Assembly: GCF_947489565.1 (NCBI RefSeq)
Contig: NZ_CANLEA010000029.1
Location: forward strand, 1-61,146
Direction of reading: 5' to 3'
DNA: 61,146 bases
Origin: an uncultured Kordia sp.
GTDB lineage: Bacteria > Bacteroidota > Bacteroidia > Flavobacteriales > Flavobacteriaceae
Positions within the stretch are counted from its first letter, which is position 1. Each line of letters opens with the position of its first letter. Below, piece after piece: positions 29,600 to 38,611 of this stretch. Both the position numbers and the translations under genes were made by a program. Below the pieces are notes generated by a model, which was given only the letters and a program-made list of their open reading frames with translations, was not told where the DNA came from and did no database searches.

Positions 29600-29935
29600 T
29601 CATAAAAGTTCAACTGAAGGATCCCAAAAGTATTTGTCTAGGTTTTGAATTTGATTATCGATCACTTCTACACCTTCACTTTCCAAGAGTTGTTGCATTA
29701 AGTTTGTCCCTTGAAAATGGTGTTTTCCTGTAAGCAAGCCTTTTCTGTTTACGACACGATGTGCATGAACATCTTCGTGTTTTCCAGAGCTATTCATTGC
29801 CCAACCTACCATACGTGCGCTTCTTGCTGCACCTAAATATTTGGCAATTGCTCCGTAACTTGTGACTCTTCCATACGGAATTAAACGAGCGACTTCGTAT
29901 ACGCGTTCAAAGAAGTTTTGGTTTTCAGGTTTCAT
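29600..29935 (-). CDS. Alkyltransferase-like (ATL/MGMT family) DNA-binding protein
   Basis: A 111-residue protein made of the DNA-binding domain of O6-alkylguanine transferase (IPYGRVTSYGAIAKYLG, RMVGWAMNSS). The methyl-accepting cysteine of the PCHR motif is replaced by alanine: HAHRVVNRKG, with A58 at the cysteine position. Such ATL proteins bind alkylated guanine without removing the group and hand the lesion to nucleotide excision repair. It overlaps the LysE gene by 4 bp and is the last gene of the trmB-lysE-atl operon. Confidence 0.88.
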   Translation of the reverse strand: MKPENQNFFERVYEVARLIPYGRVTSYGAIAKYLGAARSARMVGWAMNSSGKHEDVHAHRVVNRKGLLTGKHHFQGTNLMQQLLESEGVEVIDNQIQNLDKYFWDPSVELL

Positions 29936-30582
29936 ACAGCAGCTTCTTTATTATAAAAAATACGAACTAGCGTTACAATGACTAAAATCAGCATTAACGC
30001 ACTTAAAATATGATCGGAATACTTGGAGAAATGTCCCGATTTGGATTGCGATTTGTTAAAGTAAAACACATACATGTATAACATTGCAAAAGTTCCCATA
30101 CCTGTTCCTAATACAAACACAATGACATCAGGAATGGTAAATTCCATCAAGCCCGAAGTTCTCCACAAAGCGTTTAAACCCACAAAATAAGGAATTGGCA
30201 ATACATTGAGCATGGCTAAGAAAATTCCTTTAAAGAAACTTCCTTTTTTACTCACCTTCACCATTCGGATTCTTTTTTCCTTTTCTTTTTTCTTTCGTGC
30301 GATGATGAAAAAGTAGATCCCCAACAATCCAAAAATCACCAAAGCAGCTTTTTCCAACACTTCAATAATTTGTTGATTATTGTACAAGTATTTGGAAATC
30401 ATTACCGCAATAACTGCCTGAATTAAGACAACAATAGAAGCGCCAATAGCAAAAATAACACCATTCATTTTCCCTTTTTGCGTACTAATTTTAGCCGCAG
30501 TTATATTAATCAACCCAGGAGGCACTACACCTAAGAGTGCTGCCGAAAAGGTGATAAAAAAGAGAATAATGAGATCCGTCAT
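29932..30582 (-). CDS. LysE-family transporter
   Basis: A 216-residue integral membrane protein with about six helices. It has the LysE/RhtB N-terminal segment GVVPPGLINITAAKISTQKG, followed by a second helix and a basic cytoplasmic loop (ARKKKEKEKRIRMVKVSKKG). Family members export amino acids such as lysine, homoserine or threonine; the substrate here cannot be told. It overlaps trmB by 1 bp upstream and the ATL gene by 4 bp downstream, indicating translational coupling. Confidence 0.85.
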   Translation of the reverse strand: MTDLIILFFITFSAALLGVVPPGLINITAAKISTQKGKMNGVIFAIGASIVVLIQAVIAVMISKYLYNNQQIIEVLEKAALVIFGLLGIYFFIIARKKKEKEKRIRMVKVSKKGSFFKGIFLAMLNVLPIPYFVGLNALWRTSGLMEFTIPDVIVFVLGTGMGTFAMLYMYVFYFNKSQSKSGHFSKYSDHILSALMLILVIVTLVRIFYNKEAAV

Positions 30583-31256
30583 TACTTAATTTTGAAGTGA
30601 ATATAAGTAATTGCTTTGTTTACTTCCAAATATTGTGACTCGTAAAATGTCTGTATCTCAGTAACTTCTGTTGGACTTCCTTCATTTGTGTACACATCAT
30701 GATTTGCATATAATACTTCGTGTCCCGCGCCATGCAAGAGTCCCAAAGTATACCCGTGCATAAATTCGCTATCCGTTTTTAAATGTACAGTCCCTTCAGC
30801 ATTGAGTACTTTTTTGTAACGCGCTAAAAATACTTCATTCGTCATTCTGTGTTTTGTACGCTTGTATTTAATTTGCGGATCTGGGAATGTAATCCAAATT
30901 TCAGCTACTTCATTTTCTGCAAACAATCCTTCAATCAATTCTATTTGCGTTCTGATAAAGGCAACATTAGGCAATTCTTCTTCGGTAGCTGTTTTAGCTC
31001 CGCGCCAAAATCGTGCACCTTTAATATCGATTCCAATAAAGTTTTTATTTGGAAACTTTCTAGCCAAAGCCACACTATATTCACCTTTTCCACAACCCAA
31101 TTCCAATACAATAGGCGCATCATTTTTAAAGAAATCACTATTCCATTTTCCTTTATACGGAAAATTTCCCTCCACAATTTCTTCTCGTGTTGGCTGTATT
31201 ACATTTGAAAACGTGTCGTTTTCTCTAAAGCGTTTCAGTTTGTTTTTACTTCCCAC
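30582..31256 (-). CDS. trmB: tRNA (guanine-46-N7)-methyltransferase
   Basis: A 224-residue methyltransferase. The SAM-binding motif is LELGCGKGEYSVALA, followed by NFIGIDIKGARFWRGAK. The family signature is ITFPDPQIKYKRTKHRMTN, containing the PDP and KxRH-type residues that bind tRNA. It makes m7G at position 46 of the tRNA variable loop in the cytoplasm. First gene of an operon with the LysE exporter and the ATL protein. TAGTTTTG at 31278-31285 (minus) is the likely -7 element. Confidence 0.95.
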   Translation of the reverse strand: MGSKNKLKRFRENDTFSNVIQPTREEIVEGNFPYKGKWNSDFFKNDAPIVLELGCGKGEYSVALARKFPNKNFIGIDIKGARFWRGAKTATEEELPNVAFIRTQIELIEGLFAENEVAEIWITFPDPQIKYKRTKHRMTNEVFLARYKKVLNAEGTVHLKTDSEFMHGYTLGLLHGAGHEVLYANHDVYTNEGSPTEVTEIQTFYESQYLEVNKAITYIHFKIK

Positions 31257-31277
31257 AATAGTTTCTTAATATTTTGA

Positions 31278-31285
31278 CAAAACTA
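31278..31285 (-). promoter_or_regulatory. -7 element TAGTTTTG before trmB
   Basis: TAGTTTTG on the minus strand, 22 bp upstream of the trmB start, fits TAnnTTTG. Confidence 0.5.
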
Positions 31286-31314
31286 AGGAAATCTTACAGA
31301 CCTTTTAATATTCT

Positions 31315-31322
31315 TATCTTTG
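31315..31322 (+). promoter_or_regulatory. -7 element TATCTTTG before the glycosyltransferase
   Basis: TATCTTTG ends only 5 bases before the ATG at 31328, so transcription would begin at or next to the start codon and give a leaderless or nearly leaderless mRNA. Confidence 0.5.
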
Positions 31323-31327
31323 ATTTT

Positions 31328-32389
31328 ATGAAGAATTCTAAAACTGTGCTGGTAGCTCCGCTAAATTGGGGCTTAGGTCATGCAACTAGATGCATCCCAC
31401 TTATTAGAGGTTTGATTGCTGAAAACTTCACGCCCATCATTGGTTCTGATGGAGTTGCACTTCAATTGTTACAAAAAGAATTTCCAGATTTAGAAACCAT
31501 TACCTTGCCCGATTACCAAATTGAATACGCTAAAAAAGGAAAGAATTTTAAGTTGAAAATGCTGAAAGATTCTCCCAAAATGCTGAAAGCGATCGCTGAA
31601 GAAAAGAAGATTGTGAAGAAGTTGGTGAAAAAGCGCGATTTTTGCGGAATTATTTCTGACAATCGTTTAGGTGTGTACAGCAAAAAAGTGCCTTCTGTGT
31701 TTATTACGCATCAATTGAATGTGTTGAGTGGCGCTACAACTTGGTTTAGCAGTAAATTGCATCAAATTATTATTAAGAAGTTTGATGAATGTTGGGTTCC
31801 TGATGTTGCTGGAAAACCCAATCTTTCGGGAAAATTAGGACATTTAAAAAAGAGTTCACTTCCGCTAAAATATATTGGTCCGTTGAGTCGATTACAAGCC
31901 AAAGAAATGCCCATTGTATATGATTTAATGGTGATTTTATCTGGTCCCGAACCACAACGAACCATGCTAGAAGAAAAGCTGTTTGAAGAAGTAAAACATT
32001 TTGAAGGAAAAGTATTGTTTGTTCGTGGAAAAATTGAAGCGAAGCAAGAACATTTTCAGTTTTTAAACTGTGAAGTCTTTAATTTTATGCAAAGCGATGA
32101 ACTCGAAAAAGCATTTAATGAAAGTGCTTTTGTGTTATCGCGTTCAGGATATACAACTGTGATGGATTTAGCAAAGCTGAATAAGAAAGCCTTTTTTATT
32201 CCAACACCAGGACAATTTGAACAAGAATATTTGGCAAAACGTTTACAAAAACAAAAATTAGTGCCCACTGCTACGCAGGACGATTTTTCAATTGATCAAT
32301 TGGCGCGCGTTGAAGAATTTGAAGGTTTGAGTCAGTTTAATTACGAAGAAGATTACAAGGCTTTATTCCACCTTTTCCAAGGTGAATGA
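31328..32389 (+). CDS. MurG-like family 1 glycosyltransferase
   Basis: A 353-residue GT-B protein. The N-terminal domain begins with TVLVAPLNWGLGHATRCIPL (the glycine-rich acceptor loop), and the C-terminal domain has SRSGYTTVMDLAKL and IPTPGQFEQEYLAKRL, matching the nucleotide-sugar site of MurG/UDP-glucuronosyl-type enzymes. Donor and acceptor are unknown. I use ATG 31328 because the longer frame from TTG 31274 would run across the TATCTTTG promoter. Its 3' end overlaps the convergent histidine kinase gene by 27 bp. Confidence 0.85.
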   Translation: MKNSKTVLVAPLNWGLGHATRCIPLIRGLIAENFTPIIGSDGVALQLLQKEFPDLETITLPDYQIEYAKKGKNFKLKMLKDSPKMLKAIAEEKKIVKKLVKKRDFCGIISDNRLGVYSKKVPSVFITHQLNVLSGATTWFSSKLHQIIIKKFDECWVPDVAGKPNLSGKLGHLKKSSLPLKYIGPLSRLQAKEMPIVYDLMVILSGPEPQRTMLEEKLFEEVKHFEGKVLFVRGKIEAKQEHFQFLNCEVFNFMQSDELEKAFNESAFVLSRSGYTTVMDLAKLNKKAFFIPTPGQFEQEYLAKRLQKQKLVPTATQDDFSIDQLARVEEFEGLSQFNYEEDYKALFHLFQGE

Positions 32390-33409
32390 AAACTCAGAAC
32401 CAACATCATATTCGCTTTCTACGTAAATTTTTTCATTATGAGCTTCAATGATGTGTTTTACAATAGAAAGCCCTAAACCAGAACCACCTTCACGACGTGC
32501 ACGGCTTTTGTCTATACGATAAAAACGCTCAAACAATCGCGGAATATTTTCCTTTTCAATTCCTTCTCCATTATCCGTCACACGAACGATTACTTTGTTT
32601 CGAATAAGGTTTTCTATACTGATTTCTGTCGTTCCTTTTTCGCGACCATATTTGATAGAGTTTACAATCAAATTTGTAAGCACTTGCTGAATGCGTTCTT
32701 TGTCTGCAGAAACCATAATTGGATTGGCATAATTCATATCAAACGACAGTGAAATTTCCTTTTTAGCAGCTTTCATTTCCAACAATTCAAATACACTTTG
32801 CACCAATTCGATGATATCAAATTCTTCTGTATCCAGATTTAAATCGCCCGCTTCCAATCGCGTAATCATATCCAAATCTTTTACAATATAAATGAGTCGT
32901 TCTACTCCTTTCCCGGCGCGATTCAAGTATTTTTTACGAATGGCTTTGTCTTCCATCGCGCCATCTAGCAAGGTTAAAATATAGCCTTGCACCGTAAAAA
33001 GTGGTGTTTTTAATTCGTGTGAAACATTTCCAATAAATTCTTTTCGGTAGTTTTCTCGAACTTTTAAGGTTTCAATTTCCAGTTTTTTATTGGTGGCAAA
33101 CTTTTCAATTTCTTTGGTCAAAGTTGCCATATCTGTCGTAATTGGATAATTGTGAAAGTCACTAACATCCAATAAAGTCACATCGTCATATATTTTTTTC
33201 ACTCTTTTATAGATGAATCGCTCCACACGAAACTGAATAATAAAAAAGCAAAATGCAAAGCTTGTCACAAAAAATAATATAGGAACTACTACATAGTTTT
33301 TTATCTCAAAAAAGAATAGCAAAGCTACTAAGATCGATGTTGTAAATAAGGTAATATACAACGATGAGCGCAATGCAAAACGATATGATTTTTTAAGTTT
33401 TCTAGTCAT
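32363..33409 (-). CDS. PhoR-like sensor histidine kinase
   Basis: A 348-residue kinase from ATG 33409. Two transmembrane helices (about 12-33 and 39-60) are joined by a loop of only a few residues, so there is almost no periplasmic sensor, as in PhoR. The dimerisation helix carries H131 in NVSHELKTPLFT. The ATPase domain has LTNLIVNSIKYG (N box), VTDNGEGIEKEN (G1) and GGSGLGLSIV (G2). A GTG start at 33451 would add 14 residues without support. It follows the response regulator by ~100 bp. By family and layout it likely reads phosphate status through cytoplasmic partners; that is inference. Confidence 0.88.
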   Translation of the reverse strand: MTRKLKKSYRFALRSSLYITLFTTSILVALLFFFEIKNYVVVPILFFVTSFAFCFFIIQFRVERFIYKRVKKIYDDVTLLDVSDFHNYPITTDMATLTKEIEKFATNKKLEIETLKVRENYRKEFIGNVSHELKTPLFTVQGYILTLLDGAMEDKAIRKKYLNRAGKGVERLIYIVKDLDMITRLEAGDLNLDTEEFDIIELVQSVFELLEMKAAKKEISLSFDMNYANPIMVSADKERIQQVLTNLIVNSIKYGREKGTTEISIENLIRNKVIVRVTDNGEGIEKENIPRLFERFYRIDKSRARREGGSGLGLSIVKHIIEAHNEKIYVESEYDVGSEFSFTLEKVE

Positions 33410-33510
33410 TCTTTTACCCGACAATCGAGCTTTAAAAGCTACGAGATTCACCTCAACACTTTGTTGATTTTTTTAAGACATCTCGTAAATTTACTAAAAG
33501 GTAATTTGGT

Positions 33511-34194
33511 TTATTGTACGTACTTGTATCCTACTCCTTTTACCGTTTTAAAGTGATTTTCGCCAATTTTCTCTCTTAATTTACGAATATGCACATCAAT
33601 AGTTCTTCCACCAACAATTACTTCATTTCCCCAAACTTTATCTAAAATCTCTTCTCTTTTAAATACTTTTCCTGGACGTGATGCTAATAAAGACAACAAT
33701 TCAAACTCTTTTCTTGGTAAGATAATTTCTGTACCTTCTTTTTCAATTTTGTACTCTTCTCTATTAATTACGATGTTTCCAACAGTAACAATTTGTGGGT
33801 TTTCATCGTCATTTTTCAATCTGCGAAGCAATGCTTTTACCTTACTTACCAATACTTTTGGTTTGATCGGTTTTGTGATATAATCATCGGCTCCAGCATC
33901 AAAACCAGCTACTTGCGAATAATCTTCTCCTCTAGCCGTCAAAAATGTAATAATGGTATTGGCCAAGCTGCTATCTTTTCTAATATTTTCACAGGCTTCT
34001 ATTCCGTCCATTTCTGGCATCATGACATCCATAATGATTAAATGTGGCTTTACTTTTTTTGCTTTTGCAATCGCTTCTACACCATTTGCAGCAGTTGATA
34101 GTTGGTATCCTTCAGAAGATAAATTATATCCTACAATTTCTAAAATATCTGGCTCATCATCGACAAGTAATATTTTAATATCCTTTTTTTTCAT
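33511..34194 (-). CDS. PhoB/OmpR-type response regulator
   Basis: A 227-residue regulator. The receiver has acidic pair D12-D13, phosphoacceptor D56 in IIMDVMMPEMDG, a Thr at TFLTARG and Lys at DYITKPIKP. The C-terminal winged helix (~130-227) contains LPRKEFELLSLLASRPGKVF and the recognition segment GGRTIDVHIRKLREKIG. Paired with the kinase downstream. It is divergent from the TonB receptor, and the spacer holds an 11-bp-phased half-site array (34318-34379), the spacing at which PhoB dimers bind in tandem. Confidence 0.92.
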   Translation of the reverse strand: MKKKDIKILLVDDEPDILEIVGYNLSSEGYQLSTAANGVEAIAKAKKVKPHLIIMDVMMPEMDGIEACENIRKDSSLANTIITFLTARGEDYSQVAGFDAGADDYITKPIKPKVLVSKVKALLRRLKNDDENPQIVTVGNIVINREEYKIEKEGTEIILPRKEFELLSLLASRPGKVFKREEILDKVWGNEVIVGGRTIDVHIRKLREKIGENHFKTVKGVGYKYVQ

Positions 34195-34264
34195 TGTGTA
34201 CTGTTTTAGTTTAAGTAGTTGATTTTGTTTTTATTATATCTTCTTTCAATTAAATACAACTCCA

Positions 34265-34272
34265 CAAAAGTA
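34265..34272 (-). promoter_or_regulatory. -7 element TACTTTTG before the response regulator
   Basis: TACTTTTG on the minus strand, about 70 bp upstream of the regulator start. Two half-sites at 34299 and 34310 lie just upstream of it, which would suit autoregulation. Confidence 0.5.
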
Positions 34273-34298
34273 AATATAAAATTAATTATTGAAAGCTG

Positions 34299-34379
34299 TT
34301 AACACTCTTTTAATATCATAACATTAAGCTAACATACATATTACAAAGTTTTAACCTGCAAGTAACACCATCTTTACAT
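34299..34379 (+). promoter_or_regulatory. Array of 11-bp-phased direct half-sites (Pho-box-like)
   Basis: Six half-sites start at 34318 (ATAACAT), 34329 (CTAACAT), 34340 (ATTACAA), 34351 (TTAACCT), 34362 (GTAACAC) and 34373 (TTTACAT), each exactly 11 bp after the last. A further pair, 34299 (TTAACAC) and 34310 (TTAATAT), has the same period but another phase. PhoB-family regulators bind 7-bp half-sites repeated every 11 bp. The last half-site lies just upstream of the weak TTTCTTTG at 34388-34395, a proper place for an activator of the TonB receptor gene. Confidence 0.65.
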
Positions 34380-34387
34380 GCTCAGCA

Positions 34388-34395
34388 TTTCTTTG
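34388..34395 (+). promoter_or_regulatory. Weak -7 element TTTCTTTG before the TonB receptor
   Basis: TTTCTTTG differs from TAnnTTTG at the second base and lies 8 bases after the last half-site. A weak core promoter beside an activator array fits a regulated gene. Confidence 0.45.
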
Positions 34396-34416
34396 CGCTG
34401 TGAAATAAAAACTTAG

Positions 34417-37254
34417 ATGAGACAAAAAATTACACTTACGATTCTCCTATTGCTTGTTTGCTTTTTAGGATATGCTCAAAACGGTTCTATTGTTGGAAAA
34501 GTTCTTGACAAAGAAGTTAATAACGAACCATTACCTTTTTCTAATATTTCCATAAAAGGAACAACTAAAGGTACTACTTCAGATTTAGATGGACTGTACC
34601 AAATTACAGAAGTTGCTCCAGGAACGTATACATTGGTTGTTAGTTTTGTGGGATACAAAACACAAGAAATTCCTAATGTAGTTGTGAATGCTGGAAAAAT
34701 AACAAACGTAGATGTGATTTTAGCGGTGAATGCTGCTAGCTTAGATGCCATTGTAATTACAGCAACAACTAGAAAGGTTTCGGAAGCTGCTACCTTATTA
34801 GAGCAAAAGAAATCTAAAGATATCAAACAAATTATTGGTGCAGAAGAATTGGCGCGTAAAGGTGTGAGTGATGCTGCTGGTGCCGTAACTAAAATTTCTG
34901 GTGTTTCTAAACAAGAAGGATCAAGCAATGTATATGTACGTGGGTTGGGTGATCGTTACTTAAATACAACTTTTAATGGATTGCCATTACCATCAAACGA
35001 CATTAACAAAAAGAATATTGAGTTAAGTTTATTTGCTTCTGATGTAATTGAAAATGTATCTATTAGCAAAGCGTATTCTGGACAACAATATGGTGATTTT
35101 GCTGCGGGTAATGTAAATATCAATTCTAAAGATTATAAAGGAAAAGGATATTTGGAAGCGTTTGCGGGAACAAGTGTAAACACAAATGCAATCGGAGAAA
35201 ATTTTGTAGTGAGTGAAGGTTCTGGTTTCTTCGGAGATTATGCACGACACCAACAAAATCCGTTTGCTGTAATCTTATCTCACGGTGTTGACCCGGAAGA
35301 TGTAAGTGCTCCGATCAATGTAAACTTTGGAATTTCTGGAGGAAAATCATGGGATTTTGAAGACGAATCACGTTTAAGTGTTTTCGGAACAGTTTCTTTT
35401 GAAAACGGATACGAATACCGAAGAGGAGAAGCTACTGATTTTACAACGGTTGAAAAGAAAGCTTTCCAAGATGCAGAAGAGTTTGAATACAGTACTACAA
35501 CGACTGCTATGGGAACTGTAAACTACAAAATAAACGATAAGAATAAATTAAAATTCAACTCATTATTTATCAACAGTTCTACAAACGAAGTTGGATATTT
35601 TGGTATTGATGGAAAAGGTAGAAACCGAGATGCGATTTTAAATACGGATGAAGGTTTTTATCAAATGAACGCACAGTTTGATCAAAATCAAGTATTTGTA
35701 AACCAAATAATCGGTAATCATAAAAACGATAAAGTTGAAGTTGATTGGGCAGCAGGATACAATTTAGTATATGCAAAGCAACCAGACAGAAAGCGTATTA
35801 GTATTGAAAACTATCAATTTGCTTTAGATAACGATCCTACTACAAATCCAACGTTTTTTAGCAATGTAGCTTTTGACAATCAGCGTTATTTCCAAGATAT
35901 TGATGATACTGAATTTAACGGACGTATTAATTTAGCATATACCGTAAACGAAAACTTCAAATTAAACTTTGGTTACAACGGAAGAAGTAAAGAACGTAAT
36001 TTTGAAAACATCCGTTACGGATATGATATTGTTGATTCAGATTTCGAAATCACAGATGTAAACAATTTGAATAGCATTTTCAATATTGGAAACTTCAATT
36101 CAGATGGCGGAGCAATCTATGATATTAAAGTTATCAAGTCAATTGCTGATTTAGGAAATACAAACAGACCTGGATTGGCTGAAAACACATATACTGGTAA
36201 TTTAGATTTATTTGCTGGATATGCGGATGCTGAAATTAAATCAGAAAAATGGTTAATTGTTCCTGGGATTCGTGTTGAATCTTTCGATCAAAGTATCGCA
36301 TACGACGTTATTAACTTAGGAAACAATGGAAACTCTAGCAGAAGTGCTTATGAAAACTTCATCTTACCTAGTTTAAATGTAAAATATGCATTAACAGAAG
36401 AGCAAAACATTCGTTTCTCTGCAAGTAGAACAGTTTCATTACCAGAATTTAAAGAAACTGCTCCTTTTGTATACATTGATGTAACTAACAGAATTGGTGG
36501 TAACCCTGATTTATTAGGTGCAACAGATGCTTCATTTATCAATGTAAGTGATAAATCATACTCAAACGTAATCAACTTCGATTTAAAATACGAGTGGTTC
36601 TTTGGAAAAGGAGAAATCTTTTCTGTATCTGCTTTCGGAAAACAAATTTCTGATCCTGTAAACCGTGTAGTTGCTTTTGATGCTACAGGAACACAACGTT
36701 ACTTTAGAACAGGTGAAAAAGCAAATGTATATGGAGTTGAACTTGAAATTAGAAAGAACTTGCTACAAAACGAAGAGGAAGAAACATTACTTTCTGCAGG
36801 GTTAAACACAACAATCATGCACACAAAGCAAGACTTATATAACGAAATTGCGGGTACATATAGTGTAAGTTTCAGAGAAAATGAAGAACAATTACAAGGT
36901 GCTTCTCCATTCATTATCAATGCAGATGTAAGCTACTCTCCTACTTTTGGAAAGTACAAGCCAACAGGAAACTTAGTATTCTCTTATTTCTCAGACAGAA
37001 TTGACGCTTTAGGTTCTGGACAATTAGGAAACATTATTGAAAAAGGTGTTCCAACATTAGATTTCATCTTAAAAAATAAAATCACTGACAAGTTTGAAGT
37101 AAACTTCAGCATCAAAAACATATTAAATCCAGATATCAAATTCGTTCGTGAAACAACTGGTGGAGACGTTCTAGTAACTTCAACAAATGGAAAAGGTGTT
37201 TCAGGGTTTGACAGAGGAAGAAACATAGGATTACAATTAAAATATAAATTCTAA
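34417..37254 (+). CDS. TonB-dependent outer-membrane receptor
   Basis: A 945-residue receptor. The signal peptide is 1-20 (LLLLVCFLGYAQ). A carboxypeptidase-regulatory-like domain (~24-110; GSIVGKVLDKE, TTKGTTSDLDG) is followed by the plug (~130-250; KQEGSSNVYVRGLGDRYLNT) and a 22-strand-type barrel ending in the aromatic LQLKYKF. No SusD partner follows; instead a beta-helix lipoprotein and a T9SS protein do, so it is not a standard glycan utilisation locus. The divergent PhoB-like regulator and its half-site array point to a nutrient-starvation-controlled transporter, perhaps for phosphorus compounds. The ligand is inference. Confidence 0.92.
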   Translation: MRQKITLTILLLLVCFLGYAQNGSIVGKVLDKEVNNEPLPFSNISIKGTTKGTTSDLDGLYQITEVAPGTYTLVVSFVGYKTQEIPNVVVNAGKITNVDVILAVNAASLDAIVITATTRKVSEAATLLEQKKSKDIKQIIGAEELARKGVSDAAGAVTKISGVSKQEGSSNVYVRGLGDRYLNTTFNGLPLPSNDINKKNIELSLFASDVIENVSISKAYSGQQYGDFAAGNVNINSKDYKGKGYLEAFAGTSVNTNAIGENFVVSEGSGFFGDYARHQQNPFAVILSHGVDPEDVSAPINVNFGISGGKSWDFEDESRLSVFGTVSFENGYEYRRGEATDFTTVEKKAFQDAEEFEYSTTTTAMGTVNYKINDKNKLKFNSLFINSSTNEVGYFGIDGKGRNRDAILNTDEGFYQMNAQFDQNQVFVNQIIGNHKNDKVEVDWAAGYNLVYAKQPDRKRISIENYQFALDNDPTTNPTFFSNVAFDNQRYFQDIDDTEFNGRINLAYTVNENFKLNFGYNGRSKERNFENIRYGYDIVDSDFEITDVNNLNSIFNIGNFNSDGGAIYDIKVIKSIADLGNTNRPGLAENTYTGNLDLFAGYADAEIKSEKWLIVPGIRVESFDQSIAYDVINLGNNGNSSRSAYENFILPSLNVKYALTEEQNIRFSASRTVSLPEFKETAPFVYIDVTNRIGGNPDLLGATDASFINVSDKSYSNVINFDLKYEWFFGKGEIFSVSAFGKQISDPVNRVVAFDATGTQRYFRTGEKANVYGVELEIRKNLLQNEEEETLLSAGLNTTIMHTKQDLYNEIAGTYSVSFRENEEQLQGASPFIINADVSYSPTFGKYKPTGNLVFSYFSDRIDALGSGQLGNIIEKGVPTLDFILKNKITDKFEVNFSIKNILNPDIKFVRETTGGDVLVTSTNGKGVSGFDRGRNIGLQLKYKF

Positions 37255-37289
37255 ACAATAACAACACAACTAAAAAAAATTAACAAAAA

Positions 37290-38471
37290 ATGAAAAATTA
37301 CTTAGTACTTGGATTAGCACTTGTAGGTCTTTTAAGCACTACTTCTTGTGCTTCAGATGACACAGCTGACATCAACATTACAAACAACGGAGGAACTACA
37401 AATCCTACCACACCAGGAACCATATTATTATCTGGAACTTACACAGAAGACTTAGATTTAGATGCTAATAACACTTACAAAATAAACGGATCATTAATCA
37501 TGGCTACAGGTACTACATTACGTGTACCAGCTGGTATGACAATTGAAGCTTTGGCTGCAGGATCTGATGTATATGTTGCTATTTCTCAAGGAGCAGCAAT
37601 TGAAGCTATTGGTACTTCAAGTGATCCAATTGTTTTTACTTCTGATGCTTCTGCACCTGGCGCTGGAGATTGGGGAGGATTAATTATCTTAGGAAGTGCT
37701 CCTATCAATTCTGTTGCTGGAAATGCTACAGCAACTTCTGAAATTGCTAGTTTACCTTACGGTGGAACGGACACTGCTGACAACTCTGGAGTATTACGTT
37801 ATGTACGTGTACAATATTCTGGTGGATCAGCAGATGGACAATCAGAAAACAACGGAATCTCTTTCTACGGAGTTGGAAACGGAACAACAGTTGAATACGT
37901 TCAAGTATTTGAAGGAAAAGACGACGGATTTGAGTTCTTTGGTGGAACTGTAAATGCTGATTACATTTCTGTAGTAGGCGCACAAGATGATTCTATCGAC
38001 TGGACAGAAGGATATACTGGAACAATCACAAATGCATATGTAAAGCACGGAGCTGATCATGATAAAGGAATCGAAGCTGATGGTTTCAACACAGATATCG
38101 GAAACAACTCTAGCCCAATCTTTTTCTCTGCTCCAACTGTAAACAACCTTACAATTATCGGTTTAGGTTCTGCAAACAGTAGTGAAGCAGTACGCTTAAG
38201 AGCTGGAACAAGAGCGATGTTCAACAACGTAGTATTAGAAGGATACGGAGAAGGATTTGACTTAGACGGAAATGATACTGATAGCCCAACGGGAGCTGGA
38301 GTAACTAGTGGAGATACTCAAGTAACAGATATCACTTTTACTGACATTACTACAAAAGTTAAAAATGATACGGGAGTTATGTTTACAGAAGCTGATTTAA
38401 TCGCAGGTGACGGAAACGGAACTGGAACTGACTATGCTACTTGGGGAGCTGGTTGGACTGTAGGAAACTAA
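37290..38471 (+). CDS. Beta-helix surface lipoprotein of the TonB receptor locus
   Basis: A 393-residue lipoprotein. The signal peptide ends at Cys20 (LLSTTSC), followed by ASDDTAD, an acidic stretch like the lipoprotein surface-export signal. The mature part is a parallel beta-helix: regular short strands such as NNTYKINGSLIMATGTTLRV, GDWGGLIILGSAPIN, GVLRYVRVQYSGG and TVEYVQVFEGKDDGFEFFGG. Many Asp residues occur in the loops (DDGFEF, DDSIDWTEG, DHDKGIEADG), suggesting bound cations. It starts 35 bp after the TonB receptor and is closed by a strong terminator, so the two form one unit. It probably caps or feeds the receptor at the surface. Confidence 0.82.
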   Translation: MKNYLVLGLALVGLLSTTSCASDDTADINITNNGGTTNPTTPGTILLSGTYTEDLDLDANNTYKINGSLIMATGTTLRVPAGMTIEALAAGSDVYVAISQGAAIEAIGTSSDPIVFTSDASAPGAGDWGGLIILGSAPINSVAGNATATSEIASLPYGGTDTADNSGVLRYVRVQYSGGSADGQSENNGISFYGVGNGTTVEYVQVFEGKDDGFEFFGGTVNADYISVVGAQDDSIDWTEGYTGTITNAYVKHGADHDKGIEADGFNTDIGNNSSPIFFSAPTVNNLTIIGLGSANSSEAVRLRAGTRAMFNNVVLEGYGEGFDLDGNDTDSPTGAGVTSGDTQVTDITFTDITTKVKNDTGVMFTEADLIAGDGNGTGTDYATWGAGWTVGN

Positions 38472-38492
38472 TTTCAAAAAAAACATACACGT

Positions 38493-38525
38493 AAAAAAGC
38501 GCCTTCAAACAAAGGCGCTTTTTTT
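38493..38525 (+). terminator. Intrinsic terminator after the lipoprotein gene
   Basis: AAAAAAGCGCCTT pairs with AAGGCGCTTTTTT around a short CAAACA loop and runs into more Ts. Confidence 0.92.
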
Positions 38526-38611
38526 ATATACATACATTAATAGTTTTGTTATCAAATGGTTAAAACAAGGTACAAATACGTAAGTTAGCTTCTGTAATTC
38601 ATGTTCTTTTG

